Source of the DNA: Verpa conica
Taxonomy: Eukaryota; Ascomycota; Pezizomycetes; Pezizales; Morchellaceae
DNA: 64,000 nucleotides
Assembly: GCA_033030425.1 (NCBI GenBank)
Contig: JAUFSD010000001.1
Coordinates: 3,534,001 to 3,598,000 of the forward strand
Reading direction: 5' to 3'
How positions within the stretch are numbered: position 1 is the first letter of the stretch; each line of letters starts with the position of its first letter. A program made the translations under genes and the position numbers. Below, piece after piece: positions 1-14,400 of this stretch. The notes under the pieces were generated by a model. That model saw only the letters and a list, made by a program, of their open reading frames with translations. It was not told the origin of the DNA and made no database searches.

Positions 1-1331
<1,331 letters not shown>

Positions 1332-2053
1332 ATTGACTATTACTGGATCTTATTGGTAGGGATGTTAGAATTGGGTAACTCTCGATAAAGGAAGGATGTC
1401 TGGAGGAGGGGTAAGATGGCTTGAGCTGGTGAAATATCGCTGGCATCATTTGGCCCAGGGGAGAGGTGCTACTATCTGAGAAAATGTAGAAGACAGGGAG
1501 AACTCACTCTAGAATAAGAAGTTTCAGGATATAGATTCGTCTTGGTGAAGGTAGAAGATGTGAGTAGGCTTGAGTTTCTGACTGAGGGGCAGTAAAGGAG
1601 GAGGAGGGGTGAAGGCTCAGGTATTTATCATGGCAAACAGCGGGGCCTTAGCCCGCTTCAAAACTACTCGACACGGTAACAAGAGTAAGTTTACAATCTA
1701 GATGTAATCAGAATTGCCCTCTGAATCGCCAGGTCCCTGGATGTCTATGTTTGATCTTACGCGTGTGTTCCCGCCATTCCGGCGCGGACCACGCCTATTC
1801 CACGCCTATTCTCGGCAACCCGCTAAGGCTTAGGCTCGGAGCGAAAATCTCTCGGAGAGATTCCGACAAAATCCCCCCCAAATTCAGCTCGCATATATAG
1901 AATAGGGACACCCGACGCCCTCGGTAATCTGAGGACTCCCTTGGGCACCCTTCATACATCTCCTCTTCGCCTCTAACCTCCATCGCGATCTCCGTCAAGG
2001 CTAAAGTTTATACCGTGAGGGTTGTGTGCGTCCCATGCCGCAAAACAACCACT

Positions 2054-2071
2054 ACCACCACCACCACCACC
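2054..2071. repeat. (ACC)6 microsatellite
   Basis: Six uninterrupted ACC units in the spacer upstream of gpd. Confidence 0.9.
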
Positions 2072-4036
2072 ACGAAACACAAAACAAGTATCGGATCTTT
2101 TCTTTTTACCTCATTTTTTCTGCCCCGCGATTCTAATTTGTGCGTTGGTCATGCATTCTAGACTAGGTACCATATCTCCCTCATCTTACTTCTTGCTGTT
2201 GCTAACCCTCTTTGATTCCTCCATTCTGCCCCTCCTCAACATTTTTTTTTCTCTTACGCACTATGTTTTAATTTTCGATCACCTCATCGAATTCCTCGCC
2301 GCTTATCTATATCCCCTTTTCCCCTTTTTATGGTCTTATCCGTGGCCTTTAACTGCTTGGATTTGTAAAACCTCCCCACGCGCTGATTTCTCTGGTTGAG
2401 AGCGTTTTGCGGTCAGCGTCTTAGCGATACGGGGTTTATTTATTGCTGTCATAGGAATTAGGCGTGACCTGTCGGCTTAGAGCAGGCATGCCGTGGTACC
2501 GGCGGGCTTGGTTGACTCACCAGGATCTCCCATTTGTATCCCGTGGGGTTAGCCGGATCTTGAAAATTCCAGTTTACCACTGTAAGAAAACCACGGGATA
2601 GTGGATATACGTACCCACGTCTGGCCGTCAAATTGAAAGATTACGGGTTATATGCACGGATGACAAGAGCAAATAAGAATCAGCCGACGTCGTTTAAGAG
2701 GTACAATTCTAGGTATTTGCTCCCGCCGGGGCCAAGAAAACCGGCTTGGCGTCACTCCATGCTACATATATGGCAGCTACGGATTAATATTGATCTTCAA
2801 TACGGATAACTAGTGATTAGGATAATCATACTCTTTGATCTATTATTGTCGCTAGTAGTCAATCTTTAGTTGGTGAGTGATATATGATGACTTCACTTCC
2901 GGAAGCTGAGTGGCCTAGATCAACGCATATCGCGTGTAGCACAATAAAGTAACCAGCGCTGGTACTGTTAGAGAGCACTCATTTATATTCTTAAACCGAC
3001 CCGACATTGAGAAGCGTAGATGATTCCGAGACTCGGGGCAGAAAACACCTACGAGAAAACTAGGGTCAAATTCCCTAAAAAGGAAAGCCTACTATGATCT
3101 TACTTTATTACTCGTGAGCATTTCTACCGAGAGCGGACCAAGTTTTGACTCACATAACTTATCAAGGTGGATCTTGCACAAATATAGTCAGCCGTAATAC
3201 TGACCGGGGTAGTACCACAACATATCACAATACGGCAATATTAATTAAGAGGCCAATAGAGGAATTAGTACCATGACACAACCTAGAAACTCAATAAATA
3301 ATCTAGGCATGGGAGCCTTACTTCCCAGAACAGGCCCCTTAGATCCTTATAGGCAAGAATAATCCACTTCCTATTACCTTTGGTTAATGGAAGTCCTAGT
3401 TCCTGGACGTCAATCACTTAGAAAGAGAACTCTAGAGATCTAAGGCAGACTTACAGCTATAGGGGATCAAATATTAAGAGGATGTTAAGCTGACGTCAAA
3501 ACTTTATTTCAAGGGTGTAGAGCATCTAGGCTATAGCTAGTAGAGTTCCTCAGTTCCTAAACTAAAAGTGTTACATACAGTTATGAGAGGTTTTTGGGAA
3601 TCTCTACCTAGACGTTAGCACTAGTGTACATAAGATACTTAGTAATCCCTCATAAGGCGGGATTTAACATGATATTGAGGGGACGTCACTATGCAGTGAT
3701 TTAAGAGGGAACCGCGCCACGCCCGGCCCGTGGTTAACCAGGCAGTCAGAATACAATATCTATTTTAAGATATTTAAATGATAATCACCACTCACCCGAT
3801 TCCATACCCAGGGGGTTATGTAATTAATGAGGGAACCCTCTTACCTGATTTTGATAAGTCGGGAGAGAAGATGAGTGGGGATGGGGAGATTTGTGTGAAG
3901 AAGCGGTGAGCGAGGAGTAAGGGTACATAGATGGTCGTGTTTTTGTGTTTGTGTGTTTTGTTTTCTTTTTATTTTTGCGTTTAGTTTGTGTGGGGTACGA
4001 GTACCTTACCCCTTGGGCTCCATGTACTTATGAATA

Positions 4037-4054
4037 ATCATCATCATCATCATC
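4037..4054. repeat. (ATC)6 microsatellite
   Basis: Six uninterrupted ATC units in the spacer between gpd and hsp88. Confidence 0.9.
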
Positions 4055-4531
4055 ACCTGATTTTGATACTCTGGAACATCGAGTGACCTTTCATGACCTA
4101 ATGAATTATGTTAGGCTTCACAACACCTCTTATTTTATAAAAAAAGCTATAGCCGGAATTTCAGTCACAGTCACTGCGAGGTATAAAAATCTATTTCATT
4201 TATGTTATTCAATAATGTCTTTCATTATGCGCGTGTAGTTTTCCTCCGTACAAATATATCCACTTGTGTAATGTAAGCAATAAGAAACAGAAAGATATAT
4301 CATAGCTAGCCTATAGCCAGAGATATAAATCAAAAACAGGGTAAGAACATAAGTGTATAAAATACTTTTTAGAATGCCCACCATACGATTCGATTGCTTT
4401 CAGATTTAATGCAACAAAAGCCGTAAGGAACTCCCTCTGAAAAAAAAATCGGAAAAATAAAACTGTAAAACAAGAAATAGGCAAAGAGAGCAACAAGAAC
4501 TAGAACTAGTAGTTTAAAGCGTATCCCAAAT

Positions 4532-6972
4532 CTAAGCCCTATCCGTATCCATTCTATCCTGAACCTCATCCACCTGCGGCTGGTGTTGACCATCTGGATC
4601 CTTCATCTCAGCATCCTTGTTGTCACTGTTCCTTTTCGCCATATCTTCTTGGGCCTTCCTCATAGCCTCCTGCTCATTACGCCTTTCCCGCTCTGCCTGG
4701 CGCTTCTCTTCCTCTTTATCGAAATACCTTTGTGCTACAGGACCTACATGAGAGCGGAGTTCTTCAATCTTGGAGATATAGACGCTCTTAGTGGCATCCT
4801 CGCCCTCATTATAAAGCCAGTCCTAAAAAAGTATTAGAACCTGATAAAGAAAAAAGAGGTCATATTGTAAGCTAAGTCTTACCTCGGCATCATCCATGAT
4901 CCTCCTGATCTTAGACTTTTCTTCCTCGGAGGCGAAAGACGAGTATAGATCATCGAGCTTCCCGCGTGTATCGTAGATGTATTCCTCCAATGCGTTCTTG
5001 CGGTCCTCAGTGTCTGCAACAAGCTTATCTTGGGTGACCATCTCTGATTCGCGCTCATTGAGAGTGTTCCTCATGTCTTGGTCAATAGAGGCAGTAGCGC
5101 TGACGACTGGTAGTTCGCCCTTCTTGACTTGCTTCTTGACTTTCTCCTTGGGCTTTTCAGGGGCCTCATCTGTCTCCATGGTCTATTAAGCGCAAAATAT
5201 TAGCAAAACTCATAAAATTCAGGGGTGAACTTACATCTTCTTCAACCTCAACCTCCTCAACATAGTAGCCACTCTCTACATTCAGAACACCATGAAGATT
5301 GACTCTCGCCTTCAGCTTACAAATCATGAAGTCGTCCTTAGGATCTGGCTTAACACCTTTGATAGAGAACTTTCCAATCCAAGGTGAGATCTTTCCGGGA
5401 AGCTTATCAGGCTCGGCGTACCTAGCCTCAAGATCGAATGGCTCCTTACGGTAGAAAGTAAGGATCTTAGTCGAGGGGACGGCATTGTTCTTGTTGAAAA
5501 CGGTCAAGCTAGTATCCTCATCCGGAATCTCTGGAGATTGCTCCCATGTGAACTCGATTGGGTACGAAACGATATCATGGACAGAAAAGTCCCTAACCTT
5601 AAAAACGGGGGACAAGATAGCGCAAGCGAAAGCACAACCACGGGCAACAGCCTCATCCTGATTAAGGGTGAAGGAGAGAGGCTTGTTGAAGAAAGCAGAG
5701 ATCCTTTCTTTCAATGATGGTACACGAGTACATCCACCGACAAGCTCGATAGCATCGATGTCTTCAGGGTTCAAGCCAGCATCCTTCAGCGCCTGCTCGA
5801 GAGGGGCAGTAGCACGGTCAAGAAGTGGCTTGACAAGCTCCTCAAGATCTTCCCTCTTGAGCATAGACGACACATCTACATCGTTCATAATAGACTCGAT
5901 GTTCAATGGGGCCTGAGCATTGGCAGAAAGGATCTTCTTCAATTTCTCGACACCGGCAGCAAGACGGAAGTAAGCTTTAGGGTTGGCCTGGATATCAATC
6001 TTATTCTTCTCCTTGAACTCTATGCCAAAGTGCTCGATGAGGGCCTTATCAAAGTCACGACCACCAAAGTGCCTGTCGTAGGCAGTTGACAAAACAGTCA
6101 ACTCCCCCTTCTTAAAAGCAACAATCGAGGCGGTATAGTTGCTGTGACCGATATCTATGAAGCAAACCCTACGCGGGTTCTCCTCCGGTGGAGGAAGATC
6201 AGTCTTTGTGATGCCGTATCCAAGAGCAGTTGCTGTGGTGTCGTTCATTAACCGGAGGAGCTTCAACCCAGCAATCTCAGCTGCATCCATGATAGAGCGG
6301 CGCTGAGCATCTGTGAACCAAGGGGGAACACTGAGAACAATATCGGAAACAGGAAGCTTGAGTTCTGCTGACGCTGTCTGCTTGACTTTCGACAAGAACA
6401 TGGCAATCAACTGAGTGCCTGTGAAGATCTCATCCTGGCCCAAGTACTTTACTCGTGCACCGACCTCACCACCCCTCGCCTCAACGAGTTCGGCAGAGAT
6501 AAACTGGCTTTCGATATCGAGCTCTGGTTCACCGAACCTCCGCCCAGCGAGACGCTTGAGCATGCCAACGGTGTTTTTCAGGTTGGAGATTTCCTGAGTC
6601 TTTGCTGGTTCTCCGAGATACCTGCTCTTGGGCCCGAAACCCACCATGGACCTATTTCCAAAAAAATGTCAGCATTATTTTATTTTATTTTAATTTTTTT
6701 ATTCCTCCGCTCATCTAAACTCCGTAGCAAAGAAGGAGTCGGGGAGGTGTTACTAACGGTGTGGCACGATTCGAGACTTCATTTGTGATCTATTGATAAG
6801 AAACCGTTAGTTATTACGATAAAGGATAAAGGAAGTATGCACGTGCTCAAGACGCAGCAAAATGAAGAAGGCAAAAAGAATAAAAAGGATTACATACCAC
6901 ATCGACACCTCTGTTCCTTGCAACGGCAATGACGGTGTTCTGAGCACCGAGATCAACACCAACTACAGACAT
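4532..6972 (-). CDS. hsp88: Hsp110-family Hsp70-like chaperone (Hsp88/Sse1 type)
   Basis: Cytosolic Hsp110 protein: nucleotide-exchange factor for Hsp70 and holdase for unfolded polypeptides. Five exons: 6898-6972, 6758-6789, 5235-6651, 4883-5182, 4532-4822, total 2115 nt, 704 residues, the usual length for fungal Hsp88/Sse1. The N-terminus reads MSVVGVDLGAQNTVIAVARN; the DLGAQN phosphate loop is the Hsp110 variant of Hsp70 DLGTT. Further ATPase-domain signatures are VCFIDIGHSNYTASIVAF and IELVGGCTRVPSLKE. The C-terminal third has the helical Hsp110 extension, an EKPKEKVKKQVKKGE linker and an acidic tail ending in EVQDRMDTDRA. The 32-nt second exon (ITNEVSNRATP) is needed to join MSVVG...VDV to SMVGFGPKSR. 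A heat-shock-element-like array lies about 340 nt upstream of the start. Assignment is firm. Confidence 0.96.
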
Positions 6973-8598
6973 AATTGACTGCTGACGAGGATGAAAACTT
7001 CTAGTAATTAAAAGCAGACAGCTTTTTTGAAAGAAAAAAAGAAAAAAATCAAAGTACAGAGAAGCAGCAAGTAGTTTACTATTCTGCTGCCCCTAGGATA
7101 ATCTCGTCGAGAAATAAAAGTCCCGAGTGATGATTCTTTAGATGGACGGGAGGATGGTGGGAAGAAGTTGTGGGATATAGGCGTAGGCTGGCGGGGTGAA
7201 GAGTGAGGGGGAGGGGAACGGTTGCGGTTGTGCTGCGTTGTTGTTGCCGCACGCCTTCTTTTTTTTTTTATTTAAGCTGCTAGCCTCTGCTGGCTTGGCG
7301 ACGTCCAGTGTATTCTGGGAGCTTCTACGAGCCTCTATCACCGTCTATTGCCAGGCACAGAACGTGCTGAGCTGTTGTCATACCCTCTAGCACTCGAAGA
7401 TGTTCTCTCGTAATATTGGACAAGAGACCCCCGAACAGACAGGGGTCTCCCCCATTAAACTGATAACTCAGTGGGGTAAATGCTAGGCAGGACTTGAAGA
7501 ATACTTGCGGTATTCATTGTATATCGAATCATTTCATTGAGGATCTGATATCTAGATTCTAGATTGGAGATTTGCGGCAAGATCTTCCGTTCCACAAACG
7601 CCGATTAATACAAACCCTAGGGAGGAAAATCTGGTATCAGAAATACACCTTATTTGACTGCGGGGGGGTTCCCACGGATCATTCTCTTGGCCCAAGCAGG
7701 TATCCGTGCAAGCCGCAGCCATACTAAAGTATACTTCCTTTGTTCACCCAAGTATTACAAACTGAGGACCCTTGAATTACATGTAATATAGCAATATCTT
7801 GTTTTGGTACCTGTGAAACATACGCTACCAGAAAAGGCACCCCCCAAATCTTGCCCCCCACAAGTACCAAAATCAAAAAAAGTCACATCTCTTTATGCCC
7901 AAGAAATCTTTAATCATCGACAAGAGATAATTAATATTGGTTACAGCCTGAAGAAATTATATCTCTCTCACATGTATAGGCTAAGCTATCAATAACCCCT
8001 TCCTCCAATTACATGCATGTCCAAGTCCATACTCAAAGCCCCAGCAGTGCTAAAGAACGTAAGAGAGAACTAGTATAACACCCACCAGCTCTCGTGTATA
8101 TAAGATGGCACAAGCCATAAAAGAATAGTAAATGAGTGCATGAAACTAGTACGGGATATACCGAAAAAGATAATAGTTATCGTTAAAGACCGAATGGACG
8201 CCCGAGTAGAAAACAAACAAACAGGCAAAAAGAATCAAAAAAACAAAACAAGAGCAAAGCCAAGATCAGAAAGTATCCACCTCGTAACCAACGAAACATC
8301 CTATGTATATGGTTCCCCCGTTCTAATCTCATGAAGAGATACTTGGAACCTAGATTCTCCATTTCACAACTCCTCAAGTCATGATAAAATAACTTTTATG
8401 CCATAGATCGAACGTTGAAATAAGAAATAATAATAAAAAAAGATCCCCAAACCCAACCGACAGTAAGATTTGTATCCTACTCATACTATGGAATTACTAC
8501 CCCAATTATGCACGCTCCATTTTATACACAGCCTTCATTAACACCACCTTAAAGAGAAAAGAGACATAAGAAAGTTAAAAAATGACATTAGACAATCG
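6973..8598. other. Intergenic spacer, hsp88 promoter side and chitin synthase 3' side
   Basis: No gene supported. The hsp88-proximal part includes a pyrimidine/purine-rich leader and a heat-shock-element-like array. The open frames at 7804-7995 and 8140-8334 are short, lack recognisable similarity and are A-rich. Confidence 0.6.
7313..7330. promoter_or_regulatory. Candidate heat-shock element upstream of hsp88
   Basis: Reads TTC-tg-GGA-gc-TTC-ta-CGA, four consecutive 3-bp units in the alternating TTC/GAA spacing of a heat-shock element. Two units are perfect and two have one mismatch each. It is about 340 nt upstream of the start codon of an Hsp110 gene, a class known to be heat-inducible through Hsf1. 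The match is seen in the sequence; function is inferred. Confidence 0.45.
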
Positions 8599-11493
8599 TT
8601 ATGACTGTCGGTTTTGCTTTTTTGTCAGCTTCTTCCTCTCCTTTGACCTCCCCTCTCTATCTTCATCATCGGCTTCAGGAGTATCTGCAGTAGGAGTCAT
8701 TTCATGCTCCTCCTGCTCAGCGCCGTCACTTCCAGCAGTCCTGACTAAGCTCAATCTAGCAAGAGGACTTCGCGCTGCGCTTAGTCCCCGTGCATGCTGG
8801 TTATTTGAAGACTGGGTTCGGTGCGCAGGCTCAGGAATAGTCAGATGATTCTCAGTAGTTGGACTTGTAGGCGCGGTAGTAGTAGGGCCGTTACTAGGAG
8901 ATTCAGCTCGGCTTACAGGTTGGCTATAGTTGTTGCTGTTATTGTAGCTGTTCCTGGTATGGTATCCATAGCTACCACTTGAATCTACAGACTCAGTGGA
9001 TTCATTGACGGCGTTCTTATATCCATAAACATCTTTATCAGAGATATCGATTTGGCGTGGTTCTTGCATGTATGCACCACCAGCTTCGCGTTGATTTGCC
9101 TGAGCGACAAGATACTTTCGGCGATCCTCCTCTCCCATGATACTCTCGACACGACGGGGCAGGTAAACAGAGTTGCCAGCAGAGGTACTGGTGCCAGAAA
9201 CGAAACTGTCGAAAGAAGCGCGGGGATGAAGAGGAATATGAGGAGCATTGGGGTTACGGGGGACCATGTCGGGAAGAGTACCCATAGAAGCGTTCTCATA
9301 GTTGTAGTAACCACCGGGAAGCCTCTCAGAAGCGGCGAATCTACCTTCGATTCTATCTTCAGGTTGAACAGGTACGCGTTGTCGAAGGCCTTGTGCAGCA
9401 GCAGCATCCTTGTTCGCCTCAGCAGCCGGACGGAAAGTCTCAGGGATGACTTCAAGATCTTCGCCCTTGGCCTCTGCTTCCGCAATGACTTCCTGGGGAG
9501 TCTTGTTGGGATCGGCGGCACCGGCATCAGCACGGGGACCACCCCAGGTTCTTTGACCAGCAGTGAACTGTTAAATTGAACATCAGTACTTTTCTAAAGG
9601 AGCTCTTAGGGGATTACTTACGATTCCATAAACCATATAGACCCAGTTGAAAAACGGATTGATGACGAACATAAGAGGGTAGAGCCAAGCCTTGAAACGC
9701 CTCAAACGGACACCGAAGTAGAACATAAGAGCCCAATTGAGTCCCAAAGAAACAGCAATAAATCCAACAGGCAATTGTGATACTTTCTGAGTAGTTGTGA
9801 TGAGCGAAAGAACCATGATGAAGAACAAGAGCGCAGTGGTACGAATAGTGTTCTGCATAAAACGAATGATGCAAAGAATCGGGTATCTCCTCCAAAGACG
9901 GATATCAGTCAACATGCAAACCTCGTTGGTGATAAAACCCAAGAACCATCTACGACGCTGCTTGAGCAAACTCTGGTAAGACGTGACGGCCTCGGTTTTG
10001 CAGAAAGCTCCAGTACACATTTGAATTTGATAACGTTCCTTAGCACCAATCATGAAAAGATGGGTGAGCCATCTATCTTCACCCAAATGGCATTTTCCGT
10101 AGTCGAAAAGATCGTCGCACTGTTCAGCCTTATCGGCAAAGTAATACTTGGCCATCTTTCGGAAAGCAGAGAATCGCAAAATAGTAAGCGCACCAGGGAG
10201 ACAGGTGACTGAGCCACATGCTGATTCAACCGAGCGTTCGAAGAGCTGACCGTGGATGTACTCAAGATCCTGAAGAAGGGTAATCAAAGACTGGTTTTCT
10301 GCCGTAGACGTAATAACACCGGTCATAGCCAACATGTTCTGCTTACTACCAGGTTTGAGTTCCTGTGGCACAAGTATTAGCAACCATGCATTGTTGTGAA
10401 TAATGCGTTAGTAATGGGTAAGGGTGAGGCTAAGCATTAAACCTTTAAGGCAGGCGCTACCGAGATGATAATTTAAAACTAGAATAAAAAGTCTTACCAT
10501 TTCATACACGAAGTTTTGAATACAAACCGCATCAAGAATACAATCAGAGTCGATGAAGAGAATGAACAAGTTGTCGTTGCGCTTGAGGTACTCGGTATAG
10601 ATCTTGTCAATCAACTTGAAAGTCCTCTTCTGACAGTGACGTTTGCCTCCGTGAGGGAATCTGGAAACGGTGATACGAGTTCCTCTATACGTAACGTCCA
10701 AACTGGCAGGGTAGCTATCGAGCGATAGGGGTACTCCCAAATTTTCGATGGTCTTCAAATATAATTCATCCTCATCCGCACCGTCGAATGAAAGGAAAAT
10801 GTGGAGACAAGACGGGGGATAATCTCCATCAACAATCGAGTCGATAGCTGTTTGCAAAACCTCGGGAATTTCCTTGTACACAGGCATGACGATAACGACT
10901 TTGGGCGCTGAGGATTCATCGAGGACAGACTTGATACGCCTATGCTTTCCAAGACTGTTGGTGACAAGCTGGTAGACACAGAACAACCACGGAATCGTCA
11001 AGAGCGCTGAGAAAGACCAGAAAGCGAACCATTGCAGGAACGAAACGAGTTCTTCAGGAAAGTGCCGTGTGATCTGAGAGGGAAGCGGTAGAGTGACGAC
11101 CATAATGGGCAAGAAGATAGCACTAAAAAACTATAAGTTTCCCTACATACCTCGCTAAACGCCTAGAAAAAGACTTACCGTAAAGCAGTGAAAAGGACCA
11201 TCATAATTAGAGCAAGTACCCGAATGTGCCATGCATCAGCCTTCTGGAAGACCTTGACAAGACAGTATAGGAACGCAGCCTATACAAAAAGGTCAATATT
11301 GCTATCCAGCAGTGCAATCAAAAAATAGAGGATTTACCAGCCACAAAAACCATTCAAGCAAAGCAGCACACATTACTACACCCATAATCGAGGTATATAC
11401 GATCTATTAAAAGTTAGATCTATTTCATGAAAATAGTTTGGAAGTTTTATTCACCTGGGAAACCTTCCATGGCTCATCAACGTAGTCGGCCAT
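8599..11493 (-). CDS. Chitin synthase
   Basis: Membrane glycosyltransferase family 2 enzyme polymerising UDP-GlcNAc into chitin at the plasma membrane. Six exons: 11455-11493, 11338-11403, 11179-11279, 10498-11122, 9622-10362, 8599-9567, total 846 residues. N-terminal hydrophobic helices (VYTSIMGVVMCAALLEWFLWL and following) precede the catalytic core: VVIVMPVYKE, FDGADEDE, FIDSDC near residue 260, GEDRWLTHL near 371 and the QRRRW signature near 411. More membrane helices follow, then QRTWGGPRADAG and a long Ser/Asn/Pro-rich, probably disordered C-terminal tail of about 300 residues ending in a basic KERKKLTKKQNRQS. There is no myosin motor or cytochrome-b5 domain, so it is not a class V type; it resembles the short fungal synthases with N-terminal helices, but I cannot fix the class number. 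The start is the only ATG giving an intact first helix. Confidence 0.93.
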
Positions 11494-14400
11494 TGTGAAA
11501 TGATTGTTCTAAAAGCTGAAAAGAATGCTAATCTCTTCGATATAGAACCAAGCGCAGTTAAAAACGAAAGGCTAAAGTGGGATTTCAAAATTTAGGTGCG
11601 TCGGACGCCTCTTAAAGTTATAGAGGTGCGATTAAGCTGTGTAGAAGCGCTGTTTTGACGCTTCTTTGTTTCCAAGCTACCACAGAAACCTCGTTAGCAC
11701 CCCTTTATTCAAGTGGCTTGCTTCAGAACACAAGCAATGCAACGTACAAAGAGATCCCAGATCGACCCAGCAAGAGCTAGATAGATTGAATGGCGGGGTA
11801 TAACCGTCGGGGAGGTGCGTTAAAGATAGTAATGCTGAGCTGTTAGGGATAGAATTAAACTCTGGAAATTCAATGACTCGTGGGCGCCTCGTGCTTGGTT
11901 GAAATTGACAGCGGGTAGGCGAAGAAAAGAACGAATGACTACTCCTATGAATGGATGCTTTTCAAACTGCGGACATTGATAAGCCAAAATACTCGGGACT
12001 ATTTTATTTGCAGTTCACACAGCTTTTTCGGGAAACATGGGTAGTGCTAATCGGAAGGGCAGAAGCCCAAATATAGGGAGGAAAGTTTATATCAGGCAAC
12101 AAGGGCGGGTAGCAGCAGCAGGTGTTGTACGTACCGACAGACAACGCACAGTCAACTCGAGTGCTGATGGGAATCCCGGGTTTCTGGGGAACCCTTGAGG
12201 AAAGTCCGGCTGTTCTGCACAAGAATAACGAAAGAACTGGACTTGGATGGAAAAAAGGACGCAGAAGGAGAGAGAGGGGGGGGGCGTTATGGGATAATAT
12301 GAAAAAAAAAGTACGAGGGCCTAGTGGGTAGGTGCCAGTAATTAATCAGCCTACTATTATTTCTTTCTTTTCCTTTGATGAAATGTAAGAATAAGTAGGA
12401 GCAGCTTTGGGGGTAAGGATCGTCGGTATTATGCACAGGTAGGAAACGGCGGCACCCGAAAGAGTGAGGATGCAAGACCGATACCAATTGGCAAAGGGGA
12501 TGAAAGAGAAAGGGAAGAAGTGGGAGGATGGTGGATAGAAAAGAGGAAGAGAGAGACAAAACGTGCAGCTGCTCTAGTTTGTAGCTCAGGCCAAGGGCGC
12601 GAGAGGAGAGGATTAGAGACATTCAGAGACAAACAGCGACAAGGGAGCCACAGATTCCGTCAACGCGCGCCAGTTAGGAATTACTAGACTCCCAGGAACA
12701 AATACCCTGCCCCGGGCAGCCTGGACAGCCCTGGACAGCCAGCCAGCTACCAAACATCCATACTTAGTGCATCTCTACATTCGGTGCCCCACCTTGAGAA
12801 GGGAAGGGAGTGGGAATAGGGGATATCTACTTACTCTAGAGCATGTCACTCACAGAACCGAGCTATCGTCACCAAGGTGAACTTTGGCGTGTCCAGGAGC
12901 TGTATACGAGACGGCCCAGCGGGCCCTCTTGTTGGTGCTCAACGTCTCACAAGGATATTCTGGCCTATCGTGCAGCTCATGCCAACCTTTTTTCGGCCGC
13001 AAGCACAAGACAGCACGGCTCCCTAAGATGTACTGTACTTCCGAGGAACATCTTTCAGTCCAGACACTCCCCCGATCATAGTAGAATGAATCATTCGGAA
13101 CATGTATCTCCACCGCAAGATTCCTTGCGATCCTCCTACTTTCAAGAGTCTACATCCCTCGTCCGCGGGTGATGCGCCATTGTCATAAACCATCGGTGCT
13201 AAGCCCTCACTTTTACCAATTCTTCGGGTCTAGCCGTGCTCCACTACGGGTATAAATGAGCTCTGTAGTACAATAAGAGTAAGTGAGTAACTGGTAAAAA
13301 GGGGGGAGAATGCATGAGAGTGGGAAAAATAAACTTTCGTAGGAGAAAAAGAAATCTCGAATTTTCCCCACGTTGGACTTCCTCAAGGCCGCCGCTGTAA
13401 TACCTACGGCAGCAGCCCAACTAAAGTTCTCACTCAGATTCCCAGTTAGAACCCGGCTCCTGCAGGCCCAGCCGCTTAACCCAATAGTGTGTGCGTGGGT
13501 GCCCAAAAAGGTACCACGCCCCTAACAACCGATCCGCTGTGGGTATGTGAGACAGAAACAAGCCTGCTAGAGCAGGGGTATCAGGGTGTCTCATTCGTTG
13601 TTGTATTTCTCCCCAAAGAGAAAACAGCGATTCTTTCAAGCCCCAAGCGATCTTTATTCTGTGTGTGCGTATGTTTCCTGGTTGAAGCGAAATTACCATT
13701 TTCGTAAGCATCTGCATCGCCATCATACCTGCATTCTGGTACCTATTTTCGCAGGGAATACTCTCGCCAGGCCTGCGCCCCAGGAGCCGTTGCTTATCGA
13801 ATGGTAGCGAGCCTACTGCCTGAGAGTCTCGCCACAAAACCCGGGTGCTTAGGTGGTTTTAGACGAGGGGGACACGAAAAAGCAACACAACGTGGGATGG
13901 AGTCGTGTCATGAAAGGGGTAAACAAATGAGCACTTGTACGAGCATGAAAACCATTCCAATTGGCTTAGAGACAGAATAAAGGCGCTCGCCTCTTTTAAT
14001 TATCCACCGTCCGATCTTCTTAACTTGGTTGTGCCACGCTTGCGTTTTTTAATTCTAGCTATAGCACTGTTGTACCAAAAAGTAGGTATACCTCTAGCTC
14101 CGTGATAGCCGTGATAGCCTAGACTTGGTGGGCACTCTACAGCAAATTATATACATGTATATACTTACAGCAGCTCCTAGACGGGAAGAGAGAGTGCATA
14201 ATCCTATGAATTTCTTCCGCAATTCTGCTCATGGCCTGAGCGGGAAACTGTCGTGATATTTGTATTCTTTAATACTCAAGCATCCGCCACCAACTCAACT
14301 AGGCCCCTATCCATTGCTCAGGCGGAACCTCGTTGCTTTTTTTTCTCGCGATAATTACCCAGCGTAATTAGTCCAATTAGATACATCATGACCAAACGTG

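Larger units (their letters stand above)
1332..4531. other. Intergenic spacer, gpd promoter side and hsp88 3' side
   Basis: No supported gene. The 1332-2400 part lies upstream of gpd and reads pyrimidine-rich on the gpd strand, as expected for a strong promoter and leader. A possible 125-codon open frame at 2022-2399 is low-complexity and proline/leucine/phenylalanine-rich and not believed. From about 2600 the sequence is typical of the window's CTA/TAG-rich spacers. It also holds an (ACC)6 and an (ATC)6 microsatellite. Confidence 0.6.

Noticed and set aside
13430..13837. 135-codon minus-strand frame
   Set aside because: Opens at TTG, overlaps other frames and shows no domain.
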